Below, one piece after another: positions 1-13,711 of a stretch of 64,000 bases of DNA. The DNA lies in contig JASSKH010000003.1 in NCBI GenBank assembly GCA_031763025.1, forward strand, positions 15,000,992 through 15,064,991, in the 5' to 3' direction. The translations under genes were made by a program, and so were the position numbers. Under the pieces are notes generated by a model, which was given only the letters and a program-made list of their open reading frames with translations, had not been told where the DNA came from and did no database searches. The DNA comes from Macrocystis pyrifera. Its lineage: Eukaryota; Sar; Phaeophyceae; Laminariales; Laminariaceae. Positions within the stretch are counted from its first letter, which is position 1. Each line of letters opens with the position of its first letter.

Positions 1-3000
1 ATCTTGAACCCGGGCGTGGACGGCATAGGCGTCGGCGTCGCAAGCAGCCGTCTTGACGGCGTGCGGATGGGCGCGTAGCCCGCTGGCGCATCCAGGATTC
101 GGTACCTATGATGGTGGAGGAGGGGGGTGAGGAGGAGGAGGGGGGGGGGGGAGGAGGGAGGAGAGGGGGAGGAGAGGAGGAGGGAGGGGAGGAGGAGGGA
201 GAGGAGAGGAGGAGGAGGAGGAGGGGAGGAGAGTAGAAGGGGGAGGAGAGGAGGAGAGGACAAGGGGGGGAAGGAGGGAGGGTGAAGGGAGCGTTACGGG
301 AGGGGGGGGGGGGGGGGGTACTACTCATTTGGTGCTTTCCTCAAGCCATTCGATCATCCCCTTTTCTAGACGGTGCGGGTAATCAGCAGCGCGCACAACC
401 GGGCTCACGAAGGGGTGGAGGAGGTGGAGAGGTGGACTGGTGGTACTCTTCGGGGCGGCGCTTGGAGAGGAGCAACGAACGTGATCGCTTTCGCGCTGGT
501 AGAGGGGAACTCGAGCCTTTGCCATACCAGGTACCCGGTATGCATGCACGTAATAGACGCCTCACCAAACATTTCCACGCACCGGATATACCATCTACAG
601 ATAGATCATACAGCTCATCTAGATCCTTAAGCTTGCCGATACGAGGTGCTGTGCAGAATCTGTACACGCTAGTAGTACTAGTCAAACCCAGGAGGCACGT
701 GCGACTGTAGATCGTGCAGACTATACGGCGCCCACTCATCAACATGAGCTAGATCTGACAGATCGTACAGATCATACAGATCATCTGCCCTGAAATATCT
801 AGATGATCAAGTGGGGATATGATCTATCTGATCTGTTCGAGGTGTGATTGTTTTTCTCACCCGAGGCCTACCGCCAGCTCCGACCCCGTTGACATGTCGC
901 CAATCAAAAACTCAACGCTGCACTACCCGGAGCGCCAGCCCCCGCTCTCGCATCACGCACATTCGCGCGTTCCTACCCACGGGCCGAACCATAATCCTAA
1001 AAATACTCGGAAACAGCTAAAACAAAAAACCACACACACATACTCCAACTTCCCCCCCCCCCCCCCCCCCCCCCCCCCCCGACATGAGTACCCCCCCCCC
1101 CCCCCCGCCCCCCCCCCCCCCCCCCCCTACGCCCCTCCCGAAGTCACCAGCCCCGCACCCCTCCAGCAGAAACTACGAACCCCTCCGCCCAAACACAAAC
1201 CTGAAAACCTCCAAAAAAACTCGACTTCCCCTGCGTAAACTTGACTTTCTGTCCACAATCCAAAACCCAAAACCCAGACAGAAAAACCTACACCAAAATC
1301 CAAAAACCCAAAATCCATACAAAAAAAAAAAAAAAAAAAAAACCACACCCGAAAAAACCAAGCCCACCCCCTCCTTTCCACCCATCAACTCACCCCGCGG
1401 GTGGGAACATCGCATCCAAGTCCTCGTCCGTCAGAGGCTTGTTCCTCTCGTCCAGCTCCCTCTCCCACCGCATCTGTTGGGCCAGCTCGGGGGTCATGGG
1501 CTCCCCGGCCCCGCCCAGCCCGGCCTGGGCCAGGGAAGGGCTGGGCGTCATCATCCCCGACGGCGTTTGCCCCGGGGTCCAGCCGGCCTGGGGCGTCGCG
1601 CCCGGGGTCATCATGGCGCCAGCGGTGGGGGTCTGCCCGGGAGTTACACCCGGTTGTGGCGTCTGAGGGAGGGAGGGTGGGTGGGTGGGTGGGAATGGAA
1701 AGGTGGGGATGATGACGGGGGGGGTAGTTCGCGAGAACGAACGGAGGGTTCAGCGGTTGCAACAATCAACAAAATCTGGTTTTCGAGTCAACTTACTGAC
1801 ATCTAACACCCACGTTCTAGGCACGCACGCGTTTGCGTCGTCCAGGGTTTCCAGGTGCGCATGATTTTGCAAGGGGGTAGGTGCCTCACCGCCCGCCGCC
1901 CGCAAAATTCCGCACTGATTCCATGTTTCCAAAGGTTGCAGGATGCCCTCGCCTGCCCCCCCCCCCCCCCTCCCTCCATGGGCGCGCGCATGCTGTACAA
2001 GGCGCGTCGACCGTGAACGAGAAACTACCGGATTCGCTCGACCGCAATATAGTTCAGACAGACAAGTCCCTAGGAACGAACATCCTTTTTCCTTCCCCTC
2101 TCCCCCCCTCCCGCCTTTCGATCAAGACGCCCTTTTCCAACCCCACGCGGCCGAGACACTACCCCCTCCCACCCAACCCACCCACCTACCACACCCGAGT
2201 CAACAACACGCTTCCTTCTCCGGCGTCTCTCACCTGGTCCCACCGGGACTTCTTGCGCCCCGAAGGGGTCTCTCCGACCCCGAACCCCCCCCGCCCTTGG
2301 CGTCTCGTCGTCCCACTTCGACCCCAGCTTCGGGGTGTCCCCGATCGCCCCCGGAGTCATGCCTCCCGGAGTCATGCCTCCCCCCGGAGTCATGCCCCCC
2401 GCCACGGGCGTGGCACCGCCGCTCTGATCCCATCTGCTCGACCGACGGCTGACAGGAGTTGCCTGAAGACGTGGAAGGCGAGAAAGAGGACGGGGGGGGG
2501 GGGGGGGGGCGTAAGGTAACAAACATATTACAGGTGGCGGTGCATCAATGAGCACGGCGGGCTGTGTGCTGGGCCGAGCCGAACAGAGCCGACACCGAGT
2601 CGAGCCGAACAGAGCCCAGCGGTGCTGTGTCCTGCACCTGTGTCCTGACCTTACCCTGCGGCGCGGTGCGGAGCGTATGCGCGTACCGAACGAATCGTGT
2701 CCCACCATATTATACGTGGGGGAGCTACTGCGGGGTTCCCACACCCCCACCCCACATCTCTCATGTATCGGTAGGATGCCACCAGGTGGCATCGGGGTAC
2801 TAAACGGCGGAGCCGATTGCGCATCCTCTTCCTCCATCTCATCCGAAAAAAAAAAAAAAAACAGCCGGCGCGCACGGCCCCGCGGGCTCCATCCTCCCCA
2901 TCCCTCCGTCCCAGCCAAGAACCTCCCGCAAAACGTCGTGGTGCCACGCCACACACGGCACCGACGACGGAATAACACACCAGCTCGACACACCGCTCTC

Positions 3001-6000
3001 AACACAAACACAAAACTATGCGCAACCTCCCCGCTACTGCTGCAATCGGCCCCTAATATATCGAACCCTAAAATACGATGCAGTCATCATCACACCCGTG
3101 GCGTGCCGACACTAGAACCCCCTCCCATCGGCACTTGATGGCGCCCCCCTTCCGACCCCCCCCCCCCCCCGGCATTGTAGGGATGCGAGGGTCTAGGGTC
3201 ATACGACTACGGCCATGCATGAGATCGAGTACATCTCTCCTATCGAGTAAACCCCCCCCCCCCGCCTGCCCACCTGACCGTCCCGGCTCGGAGTCTGGTC
3301 CCACCGACTGCGCCCGGGCGTCTCTCCCCCCCCCCCCCCCCCCCCTCCGGGCGTTCTCCCGGGCGTCTCTCCGCCTCCGAGCGACCGGCCGCGCACGGGG
3401 GTAGCCACGTCCGCGTCCCAGTCCGACACCGCCTTACCGTTGGCTGCCGGCGTCTCATCCCCGTCCCCGATTGTGCCCGCTGCGGGAGTTCCATCGTCCC
3501 ACCTGCGTTTCTTGCGGACGGACCCGGCGCCCCCGCCGACGCGAGGCGTGGTGGACGCTGCCGCTGCCGCGGCGGCCGCAGCGGCCGCCGCGGCTGTTGC
3601 GCCGGCGCCGGGGCCGTACACGCCGGCTGCGCCGGCAGTAGAGGAGGAGGGAACCGAGCGTTTCAGGCTTTCCTGTTCCTCGGCCTGCTTGGCCGCTTTC
3701 CGCAGGATCTGCAAAAAGGGAGGCGGTAGAAGAAAACGAGGTGGTCGAGAGAAACAGGCGTCGGGGGCGGGGGGGGGGGGGGGGATTGCGCGCGGGAGGG
3801 AACAGACGGGGAGAGAAGGAGGGAGACAGGGCGGTGCTTGTAGGTCTTGTTCGTTCGTGCGTGCGTGCGTGCTTAGCGGGTGGGGTTCGGCAAGGAAACT
3901 TGTGCACACCTCGGACGAATCATCGACTCCTACTTTTCATGATAATGACTTTTCAAGGCAGACCTACTCCAGATCTTGAACGTATGATTTAGCTCATGTT
4001 GCCGGGTGGGAGCCGTGTAATCCGCATGATCTAGCGCCAGTTTCCTGGGTTCGATCTGTACTATACAGATCCTTTACAAGCTCTCACAACGGTACCGGAG
4101 GTGAGGAGCTAGATTTATTATCTATCTGTCGATAGATAGATCATGATATGTCCTACGTGTGAACCGGCGTTATCTCAGCGACGGTTCCGATTCGCGCTGG
4201 CCCCGAAAGGGCCGGCAATTGGCGACGCGCGCGTCCCAGTAAAGGTGCAGGTGAGGGATCAGCGCCTGAAAACGTTCGGGAAACCAATGGGACATGCATC
4301 TTGACCGCTACCGAAAAACGACGATCGGCGCACCGCCAGCTAGCTCAGCCTTCGTCTGCGTCGCACGCGTTCGCACGCCGTGGTTGGTAAAACAAAAAGT
4401 AGCGCCGCACGCTTCTCTTCACGCGAAGAAAAAGCTCGACTCAGACGTCCCTCGCACAGCAGCGGTTGCCCAGTGAAACAAGCAGTCACAGATAAAACAA
4501 GCACTTTGTTACGATACCCCCCCCCCCCCCTGAAAGACAGACAGCTAAGCCACAGCGCCAGAAATCACTATCGCTCTTGCCTTTATTGTACACACTCAAA
4601 CCAACGACACTTAGACCAGCCTGCTCCATCGGCACAGAAGGTATCCCCCCCCCCCCCCCTTCTCCCCCCACCCCCAAACCCCCCGCGCCCAACGCGCCAT
4701 ACAGTGGACACTAACCAAGCGGGCACACAGCGCGAAAAAATATTACTAGTCATCCTTCCTTCCCGTTCCTCGAAAAGGCGACTGGTCTGCTTCGCGGCGC
4801 TTCCAATCGCTGCCGGGGCCAATGGTTACGAGGGTGGATCCCTCACAAGGTACACTCAGGCAGAGAAAAAGAAAAGTGAGCGATAACAACTTTGTGCGCC
4901 ATGTAGTGGGTGGCGCTCTCTGGGCTCGTATAATGTGTCGGTTACATTATACGGTTGTGAGTATGAAAAACAGTAGAAGCATGCCTACACACATCAGTAG
5001 CAAACCCGCGAGGACATATCCCAGGTCTTCGTGTACGTCGGTTCCGCACGATACAGTTGGGGGTGGAGCACGCATGCCTAAACTACAGCAGCTTCCGACG
5101 CGCAGCGTGAGGACAGTTGACCCGGAGCCTGTATTCGCATCAGCAACTATCGTCTCGAGCTGGACGGGCTGAGAGTACGCCTCTGGAATGACAAACTTGA
5201 ACATTGATACAGTAGTAAACCCACGAGGATATACCAGGATGGCCCCAGGGCCGCGACCTTCGTCTCACCTGATCCTTTTCCTTAGCCAGTGCCTGCTCCG
5301 CCATGATATCCCTGAAGCTTCGGGTCGGTGTCTGCCCGGAGAAAGCGTCGCCACCTCTGATGGGAGATATCTGTTGCGCAAGGAAAACAAGCGTCGACCG
5401 AGCAAAACCCAGCAACGACAGCGTCCAGGGACAAGGGACACACACGCACAAAGAGACACACGAGGCAGCTGAAACAATAGCAGGTAGGCTTGAGAGATGC
5501 AAGGCACGCGGCGAATGAAAAACAAAGACCCCCTGGAGATGAGAAAAAAAAAAAAAACATGCCTGACCGAAGGAAAGGGGCAAGGGGCGGAGGTAGAGGG
5601 GGGGGGGGGGGGGGGGGCGCAACACGAACACTCGTACAGAACGCGACACCTCGTCAACGACGTCATTCCCGCGAAAACACAGAGCAGCAACAAAACCGAT
5701 AAAGCAGAAATGCGTACAAGTACACTGCACCACAATAACGAAGACTACAATAACGATGCCCCCACCCCCCCCCCCCCCCCGCCGCCCTCCGCCCTCCGCC
5801 CTCCTCAACGCACCATCTGATTCCGCCGGCCCTTCGCCTGGTACGCCGACTCGCGCTCCGCGATGACAGTGTTCACCATGCCCGACCCGCCTGCCCGCAT
5901 GCCGGCGATGGTGCCAATATCATCATCCCCCTCAGCCCTCTCCTCGCCTCCTTCCAGTAGGTGGCGGGGCGCGTTCACGGAAGCGCGGGAGGCCGGGTGA

Positions 6001-8830
6001 GACGCGCCCCCACCCCTGTGGTGCACAACCTCCTCCTCTTCCTCGGGCTCTTCCTCCTCCACCACCGTTCGGGAAACCCTGCGGCGGCATTTTGAGACAA
6101 GGGTATCGGGGGAGGAGGGAGAGAGGGGGTCGGGAGGCTGTTACGTCGTGCGGCTCGTCTCGCTGCTGAACGGAAGGCAATACTGGCGTTTTTTCCGCGG
6201 GTTGTGCTGTTATCGCCGCCAGTACTGCTGGCTGGCCCTATGATTAATACGTACTGTGGCTTGTTCTCGAGACCGCCAATACTTTACAGCAGACCATCCA
6301 TGTTCACGGATACGAGACAGCAGCAGCAGAAGATACACGCCGCCATAAAAAGGGCTGAACTGAATGCAATGCGAACCAAGCGCGCGAAGGGGGGAGGTGG
6401 TGCATAGGTAGTGGGTGGTGGGAGATGAGTTGGCGGATCAAGCCGAGGGAGATCAACCCAAGTTGGAGTTCACATGTTGGCATGCTAGCAAGGAAAAACG
6501 TGCAAGTAGAGAGTGGTGTCGACAGCTTGGTGGAGGGTGACGGCCTCGACGAACCGCTGTACCTGCTGACCAGGCACGCACCGCGAAGTAGCGAACCCAG
6601 GCCGAGCGGCGAGTGCAGGCCTCGTCCATCCGCGGTCGCTCTTCGCGAAAAAGACGTCACCGGCTTCAAAAACATTTCAAACCAAGCCTACAGCAGTAGA
6701 CCTTCAGACGAATCGCAGTAAATCATGTGGCGGATATACCCGCCAACACTCATATCTGCGTTTACAGTTCGTATCACCTGCCACAAAAAAACAGCGTTAA
6801 CGGCTACGATACGAGCTACCAGGTATAACTACTCCTGTGCTTGTACATACTGCCTCAAGTCATAATGGTTACGATACGGATGCGCTAATACCGCGAGCCA
6901 ACACCTGCGCTTCCCATCCGAGTGCCGCTAGTTACTGCAGGCCAGCCCACCAGTTCGTCAACTGCTCTGGTCGGGGGCGTCATGACCGAATGTAACCGTC
7001 CATCTGCTGTCGACGCTCCACACCGTACCAACACTACGAACCAACCGTGAGAATGAGATTGGTATTGCACGTGAGAATAGATATTGCAAGTGAGATTGGC
7101 ATTTAGATTGGGAGTCTGAGACTGGGGTTGATGTCGATATCAGACCGAGATCGAGATTGAGATTCGAGATTGGACCGTGAGATTGAGATTGGGATTGAGG
7201 TATTGGCAATGAGATTGAGGTTGAGGTTGACACTGAGATTGGCCCTGAGAGTTGTTGAGGTTGAGGTAAGAGTACATGGATGGCGCACGATCGCAGGAGC
7301 AGCCTTCCCCATCCCAACTGCTGTGATGGATAGTGCGCTTGTCGGTGGCGATATGTACGAGGGTGATTTACGTCTGACAGTCTCACGGGCTTCAACAGCC
7401 AACTAGCAGTCGGCTACATACGTATGGATACTATAGGTAACCCATCTCCCGGATGACCAGGCGAGCCGGCGGGGAGCGAGGGGTGACAATCTACAAAACC
7501 ACGGAAGGAAGGGGTCCGCTGAGAGTTGAGACAGACGCCAACATTACTCCGCATTCGACTGTCAGAGAAGCAAGGGGCCAACTAACAAAACAACATCAAG
7601 CCTGCAGTATACCTGGTACCTGGTATCGAGCTTCCAGGCGACAGGGTGCACAAATACGGAGAGAAATCATCCATCAGCACCCGACGCCTTCTTCGAGGTT
7701 TGGTTTTTTTAGTTACTAGGTATATACCTGGATTTTTTTAAGAAGGGTATTTTGGGCTACCGTTGCTGTACGTCCGTCCGCCACAGCACACAGCTTTTTT
7801 TTCATATTATACGAGTGCTCAAAGCACGAAAGAACAAGACAGGCTGGCGCTAAACCTGGCTGGCGCTAAAGCCGGCGCCGCGATAGCTTGTCTCGCAGCT
7901 GCCTTTCGACGTGCGGCGTGAGGACAGCTGACCCAGTGTCTAAACTCGTATGAGCAAGTATGCCGGTAGTCGAGAGCTACCTGGTATGCTGAATCCTCGT
8001 ACACACACAAGCTGAGAGTTCGTACAGTACGCTCCTGGAATAACGAACTTGAACATTGACATCAAACATATTTCTCTCACTCATAGGAGCCCTCTCAGCA
8101 GCAGCAGCAGCAGCAGCAGCGAGCGGAGGTACCAGTGTGTAAACACCAGTAACTCTTGACACTACATCAGTACCTCCATCGTCATATCATACGATAAGCA
8201 GTTTTTCTCGTTCGTACCTACGCGGCGCAGACGAGGCAGAGCGTAATTGTGCGCCGCGCACCCACGCTTCGCGCCCCCCCCCCCCCCCCCGTCATGCCTG
8301 CCTTCGTTCGGGCAAAAAATCAGATAAAAGGTCATGTCTCGCTTGCAGAGCAAACGCTATCTTGAAAAATAAGTACTGGTAGGTGCTATCGATGGGCCTG
8401 CACAAAGTGACGGAGAAAAAGGCGGCCTTTGCTCCCTTCTAGCAATCTTCCGCCTTTGCCTTTACGCCCAAACAAAGGACCCAACCAGTCATCGTAGGGA
8501 GTAAGGAGACGATAAATAGATCAAACCGCGCGATGGTTCTTCCTGCCGCCACCAATCCCCGCCTACGGCTCTGCTCTCTACATGAGCTCCGCATCCGCTC
8601 CAATACAGCAGCAGCGGTATGACATGCATCTCTCACCCGGCGAACTTGTCCCCTCCTCCCCCATAGATGTCTCGATCGTAGGCGCCCGCTCCCGTGAGGG
8701 CCACCTGGCCGGCGGCGTCCGTACCATCTCCTTCCGCGTCCCCCTCGCTCTCGCCTTCACCGTCGGCAGCGACGATCCCGTTCTCCCTCTCCTTTTGCAA
8801 AGCTTTAATCTCATCATCCACGTTCGCCAT
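1..8830 (-). CDS. SF3B1: Splicing factor 3B subunit 1 (SF3b155), N-terminal part, cut by left edge
   Basis: Core U2 snRNP protein that helps recognise the intron branch site in the nucleus. Seven coding exons join in phase on the minus strand: 8830-8637, 6078-5814, 5370-5269, 3708-3274, 2462-2234, 1662-1394 and 105-1 (continuing off the edge), about 530 residues. The start has the family's acidic N-terminus and a [14 protein letters not shown] block. The middle is the TP-rich region with five U2AF-ligand-type Arg/Lys-Trp motifs ([37 protein letters not shown]). The end carries the p14-binding segment ([18 protein letters not shown], then [11 protein letters not shown]). The C-terminal HEAT repeats lie outside the window. 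Unusual points are a 13-residue alanine run and a 20-G coding tract in exon 4, and an apparent one-base frame break in exon 5 at the 8-C run 2285-2292. Family assignment is very secure. Confidence 0.95.
112..320. repeat. GA/G-rich low-complexity tract
   Basis: About 200 bp of almost pure purine on the plus strand (repeated gaggagg units ending in a G run at 301-318). It lies in the last visible SF3B1 intron, so it is pyrimidine-rich in the sense direction and sits just upstream of the acceptor used at 105. Confidence 0.8.
1052..1127. repeat. Long poly(C) tracts
   Basis: A run of 29 C (1052-1080), a short ATG-containing interruption, then 16 C and 20 C separated by single bases (1091-1127). 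The block is in an SF3B1 intron. Apparent proline-rich reading frames across it are artefacts of the homopolymer. Confidence 0.9.
3158..3235 (+). repeat. Partial copy of the C-tailed dispersed repeat (family R1)
   Basis: Matches only the right part of the full copies near 39.8, 40.5 and 63.0 kb: ggcattgtagggatgcgagg, then the imperfect hairpin around catacgactacggccatgca, ending in gagtac. It follows a poly(C) run directly and has another C run about 20 bp downstream. It lies in an SF3B1 intron. Confidence 0.75.
7045..7266. repeat. Degenerate GAGATT minisatellite
   Basis: About 220 bp dominated by variants of gagattg and gaggttg in tandem. It is inside SF3B1 intron 1 (8636-6079, about 2.6 kb). 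Unit boundaries are irregular, so the copy number is only roughly 25-30. Confidence 0.75.
8096..8120. repeat. (CAG)8 microsatellite
   Basis: About eight uninterrupted CAG units in SF3B1 intron 1. Not coding. Confidence 0.85.
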
Positions 8831-10463
8831 ACTGCTTGCCTCGCGGGGGAAGGTAGGTCGGTGCCAGGGGCTACGAGGACTTCTGCTTATTGGTTGTGCT
8901 CCCCGAGATATCCACCACCGCTAGACAAAGATTACGCAGTATCGAAAAAAACAAGGGGACCCGCGGCCCCGTTTTTGTCCTTCGAAGGGACACTACTTAT
9001 TTTCGCGGAGGCAGGTGAACTGTTCCTTGGCACGGCTACTCTCCAGGGGGCTGCCAACTTCGGCCGCCTTCTGCCTCTCACACAGTCCCTGACGACGGCC
9101 CCTTGAGCGCGATATAAAAGAATGCCTTCCAAAGAACCTACAAACTCCATGCATGCCAGGACTCGAGAGAACCCCACCAAAAACAGACTAGAAGCTGTGC
9201 CAGGACTCTAGAGGAAGGGCACACTTATCGAGGGAGGAGATATATAAAGGCGACCATAGGTGACTGAACTAGAGGTGGCTGGCAAGGTGAGTGGATGCTT
9301 TCTGGTTCATAGGTTTTACCATCTAGATGTCAGCATAGCTGGAACCAAAAAGACGTCGCCGATTTCGTTGGAAGAAAAGTTGAGGCAGTCTTTCTGCAAC
9401 AGGCTGGAACAAGTCGTCCCTCGCCAAGAGTCTGGCTGTTTTCAATCCCGAGCGGCCGTCGAGAACGCTCTGTGTCGTATGCAAAGCTGGTCGCGCATCG
9501 TCCGTCCCGAAACTGGAAAATTGAGGTTGCGCAATCTCTCAATCTTGTTTGGTGGCACCGTCTCCTGCCAGCCCTCGGGTTGGGTTCGTTCCTTCTTGGG
9601 TCTCTTTTTCTTTCACCTTGCAAATCTTACGACGGGGCTCGCACGCAGTTGTGCATTTCGTACCCACAGGACCAGAAATATGGTACTGCTTGTACCTATA
9701 CGCACCTACCGCATCCGGTCGTCCAACAATCGAAACACCCCAGCAACGAATACAGCGAAGATCACCAGAGCAACAAACACAACGAAGTAGAGTTGTCCCT
9801 TGCTGTCTCTGTGGTGGCCCGGCTCACCGAGTCGCAATCGTCGATAAACCCACGAAAGATTACGCGATACTCGTACGCCCGAGGTAGCATGCGAGTCGTG
9901 GATCGAGCGAACAGCGTGGCACCCCCCCCCCACCCAGCCAGGGTCGATACGAGAACAGGGAATCACTTGTGTTTAGGCTGACGGGGGCCAGAGGGCTGGG
10001 GATGACACTGCTTGTAATTTACGAGGTGTGATGCCGGTATGATAATTATAGCGTTTACAGCTGGCCTCTTGTTTTACCATGTACTCCCCGGGTTAAAATG
10101 GGTAAAGCAAGGCAAACAGGGGAGGGCCAATAGTTGAGTGCATCAGGCCTACCTACTGTTACTCTGCCGAATGAAATTGCGGTCTCTTGACACTCGGTCC
10201 CCCTCCCCTCCCTACAAATATGACATCCTCTCTTCCACAGACCGACGGACCACCGCCGTCAGTGAGTGCGGAGAAGCTCAACAGGACGAGGACGACTGGG
10301 CCGTGTCAGCAGGAACACGTTCTGCGCTGACCTTGCCCGCTTATCAGACTCGGAGAATATTGGCCGGACAATCCCATCCTCCATAATAGCAGCAGCAGCA
10401 GCAGCAGGAGCAGGCTAAAGTGTAGAGTCTAAAGCGGGGAGGAGGACCACAGCAGTATTCATC
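8831..10463. promoter_or_regulatory. Divergent intergenic region between SF3B1 and RPT1
   Basis: A 1.6-kb spacer between the two start codons. TATA-like strings are present at 9113-9120 (tataaaag) and 9241-9249 (tatataaag). The second is followed about 35 bp later by a good splice donor (caaggtgagt), which may mark a transcript with a 5' untranslated exon. No protein-coding gene was recognised here. Promoter activity is an inference from position only. Confidence 0.35.
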
Positions 10464-13400
10464 ATGGGTGACGCGGGGGCCTGCCAGACATCAAACAAAA
10501 AGGAGTACGACGAGGAGGAGGACGAGTCGGCGCCGCCCGCTCTGGACGAGGGGGACATCGCGCTGCTGAAGACTTACGGGCTGGGGCCTTACACAACCTC
10601 CATTAAGAATATCGAGAAGGAGATCACGGAGGCCAAGGTGAACGCCTTCAGTTTTTGTGTGTTTGTGTGCTGTGTAGGTGGGTAGGTGAGTGAGTGGGTT
10701 GCGTTACTCTGTCCCGCCCCTCCGTCGGCCTGGTATGTCGGCCCGTGTGCCCACGGAACTGCGTGGACGTGTTACACCGTACGAGTGTACGTGCTGCTGT
10801 ACAATCAGGCTGTTTCAGGCACCTAGGCGTCTGGTTGTTCACTGGCTAAGGAGGGGGGTGTATGTGGCCACACGTTAATATCAAGGCGTTTTACGTGCTG
10901 TGTTCTTTCTGTGTAGTTGTTTTTGTTATCTCCGGAAAAGCGTACGGGGAGATCAGGCGTGCACCTGAACACGCGTGAACGCACGCTGGGTGCATCAGAG
11001 GTCACGTCATCACGATGTTACGCGTTTTAGATAATATATCGCTCTTTTAATAGAGCTCCTGTGGTGCGAGCGGCATCCTGAGCCGTTGCATTGCTCGTGT
11101 GGGCGAGGTTTAATTCGAATCAGGTCGGCGAACTGATCTTAACAAGGGCATAAACGACGCGAGACACCAATCCTAGTTATCGGCGGGTGACGCGCCCAGC
11201 GATGTCGGGGAACGCCGCAAGAAGTAGAAAACTGACGCGGCCGCGTATTGCTGAAAAGGGTTGCCTCCATGTTTTGACTTTGCGACATAGGGGGGGAGGA
11301 GGGGGGAGGAGGCGTGCTCGTTTATTGCTATCCTTGAATCTTTCGGCCATTGACCACGCATTCCTTTCGAGAGGGGGTGCACTCATTCTCATGCATGGCC
11401 GTAGTCGTATGACCTAATAGGGAGGAATAAATATGTGTCCCCCCCCTGACATTTTATACGAATGTCGTTCGACACCATCCGCGGTCCTTTCTATCCGTTT
11501 TGTTTTTTCAGGAGCAAGTGAAGGAGCTGATCGGCATCAAGGAGTCGGACACGGGATTGTCGCAGCCGAGCCAATGGGATCTCGTTTCGGACAAGCAGAT
11601 GATGCAAGAAGAGCAGCCGCTGCAGGTCAGGAAACCCTCACCGCGGGTGCTTCCCCGTAGCTCTCCCCTTCTATCCCTATCCGCCCGCAGACGAGCTATC
11701 TTTGAAAAACAAACATGATTTGTGAACCTCGAAAACTGTCACGTACATATAGAACTACTTAAAGATATCTCACTCTCTGAGTGTGCTCGGTTGGTACATC
11801 CCTGGCCTCTCAGAGCTCCCACTTGGACATCGCCTCCTTTGATTACTCGCGGGACCTTTCCCGCGGTTCTTTGTTTTCTCCATTTTTCTTGGCACTTTCG
11901 GTCATTTTTTTCCTTTTCTCTTCTTTGGTTTTGTGTGCGTGCGAGTACACCGAGCACGGCACCGCGGGCGAGCGCGGCACCGTCGCGGGTGTCAGCGGGT
12001 GTTGGCGGGTAGAGGGGGGTTGCAAGGAGCGCGGTCGCCGTTTTCGTGGTTAGACGTCGCGTGTGCCTCGAGACACGAGGGAAGCATGAATGGGCTCTGT
12101 CTGGCCTCCATCTGTGATTTTGGATAGAGTATGTACGAATCTATAAGGGTCGTTCGGAACTGCAAGATAAGATTCAAGCGGTGCCTATTTTTGTGACCAA
12201 GCTGAAGTTCACAGAGAGAGCTACGCAGTCTGAGCACCAACATTGTCGAGCTGGCGAACGAGGGCCACGGTGAGCACCGGGCTAAATGCGACGCGGGCGA
12301 CGGGGCTCACTGTGGCAGAGAGTGGGGAAAGCTTTACCCGGACCGAACCGGTGGCGAGGTGGTCGCGAGAGGGGCGGGCGGCGTACCAGGCTGAGACAGA
12401 AGCTCTGCTGTTCGATTTTTTTCTTTTTTGACGGGTGCAAGGTTTTCCAATCAGGCACAAAAAATTCTACATGAGAGGGGACGGGGATTTATTTTTATTT
12501 TCGAAATTTTCCGTTTCATTTTCATTGTTTTTGCGGTGCTGGTGTGCCGTGCTGTGCTTTCTCTTTCGTACATACAAACATATCAAAATAAGAAAATAAA
12601 TGTAAGTACCCTATCTGAGATATGTACGTACGTACGACATGTGAGCGAGCGTAGCGGGCGGAACCGCCCGCGACGCGGAGCGTATGTGGCGCCCGAGCTG
12701 TTTTCTCCTGGAAGCATGGCGGCGGGACTCTTGGCATTATCAAGTCGCCAGTTTGCAACTATAATCATAATAAAAAAAAAACTATATTCAAATATGGACC
12801 TCTGTCCGCTTCGCATAATTTGATGTACTTTTCCTTCCTGAGCGAAGCGCCTTGTAGATATATGCTGGTTTCTTGTGCGCGGTGTACCTCCTGATGTACA
12901 GCCGCAAGTGCTAAAACGTGAGTTGGCAAAATTCGATGAATGTCGACAAGCAATGCGAATGTTGAACCTTCTGCGCGCTAATAATCATGACCTGTATCGA
13001 AAGGGAGACGGGATAAGGCACCTGTGACAACGGCTTGTCTGGAAAGTCACTGAGCGTAGAGCTCCTCCGGGTTGATTTGGAGAGCAAGTGTGAAAAATAC
13101 AATGCATACGCAGCACAGCAGTAGCTGTAGATTTTCTCGCTTCGAACCTGTCGAGTGGAGAAGACCCTCATGCACACGACCTCGCTTGTACTTGCGATTT
13201 GCATGCGTATGGTCCGCTTGCGCACGACACACTTCATGCACTCGACATCTGTTGCTTGGGCCAAACACGTACCGGGTAGACAACAGCGACGTACCCCCCC
13301 CCCCCCCCCCCCCCCCCTCGCCCCTGCCCGAACGTGCACCGGTCGTCTGCCGCCGGGCAAGCATGATCAATTAAGGATGCTCGGTTCCTCATGTATATTC

Positions 13401-13616
13401 TGTTTTGTATATTCACGGGCCTTCAAACGCGCCCCCATGCGCTCCCACCGACTGGCTGGTGTGACGGCAGGTGGCGAGATGCACCAAGATCATCAACGCT
13501 GGACAGGAGGACGCTAAGTACGTAATTAACGTCAGGCAGATCGCGAAGTTCGTCGTGGGGCTTGGCGAAAAGGTCGGTCAACGGTTGCGACGGGAGGGGA
13601 GAGGACGATGAACGAT

Positions 13617-13651
<35 letters not shown>

Positions 13652-13678
13652 GGAGAGAGGGGGGCAGGGGGCGGAGAT

Positions 13679-13711
<33 letters not shown>

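Noticed and set aside
819..1806. Proline-rich open frames on the plus strand
   Set aside because: They are produced by poly(C) runs inside an SF3B1 intron and have no domain or splice support; the real exon here is on the minus strand (1662-1394).
9260..9981. Overlapping plus-strand frames downstream of TATA-like boxes
   Set aside because: Three frames are open by turns, with no conserved motif and no consistent splicing. At most this could be an untranslated upstream exon.
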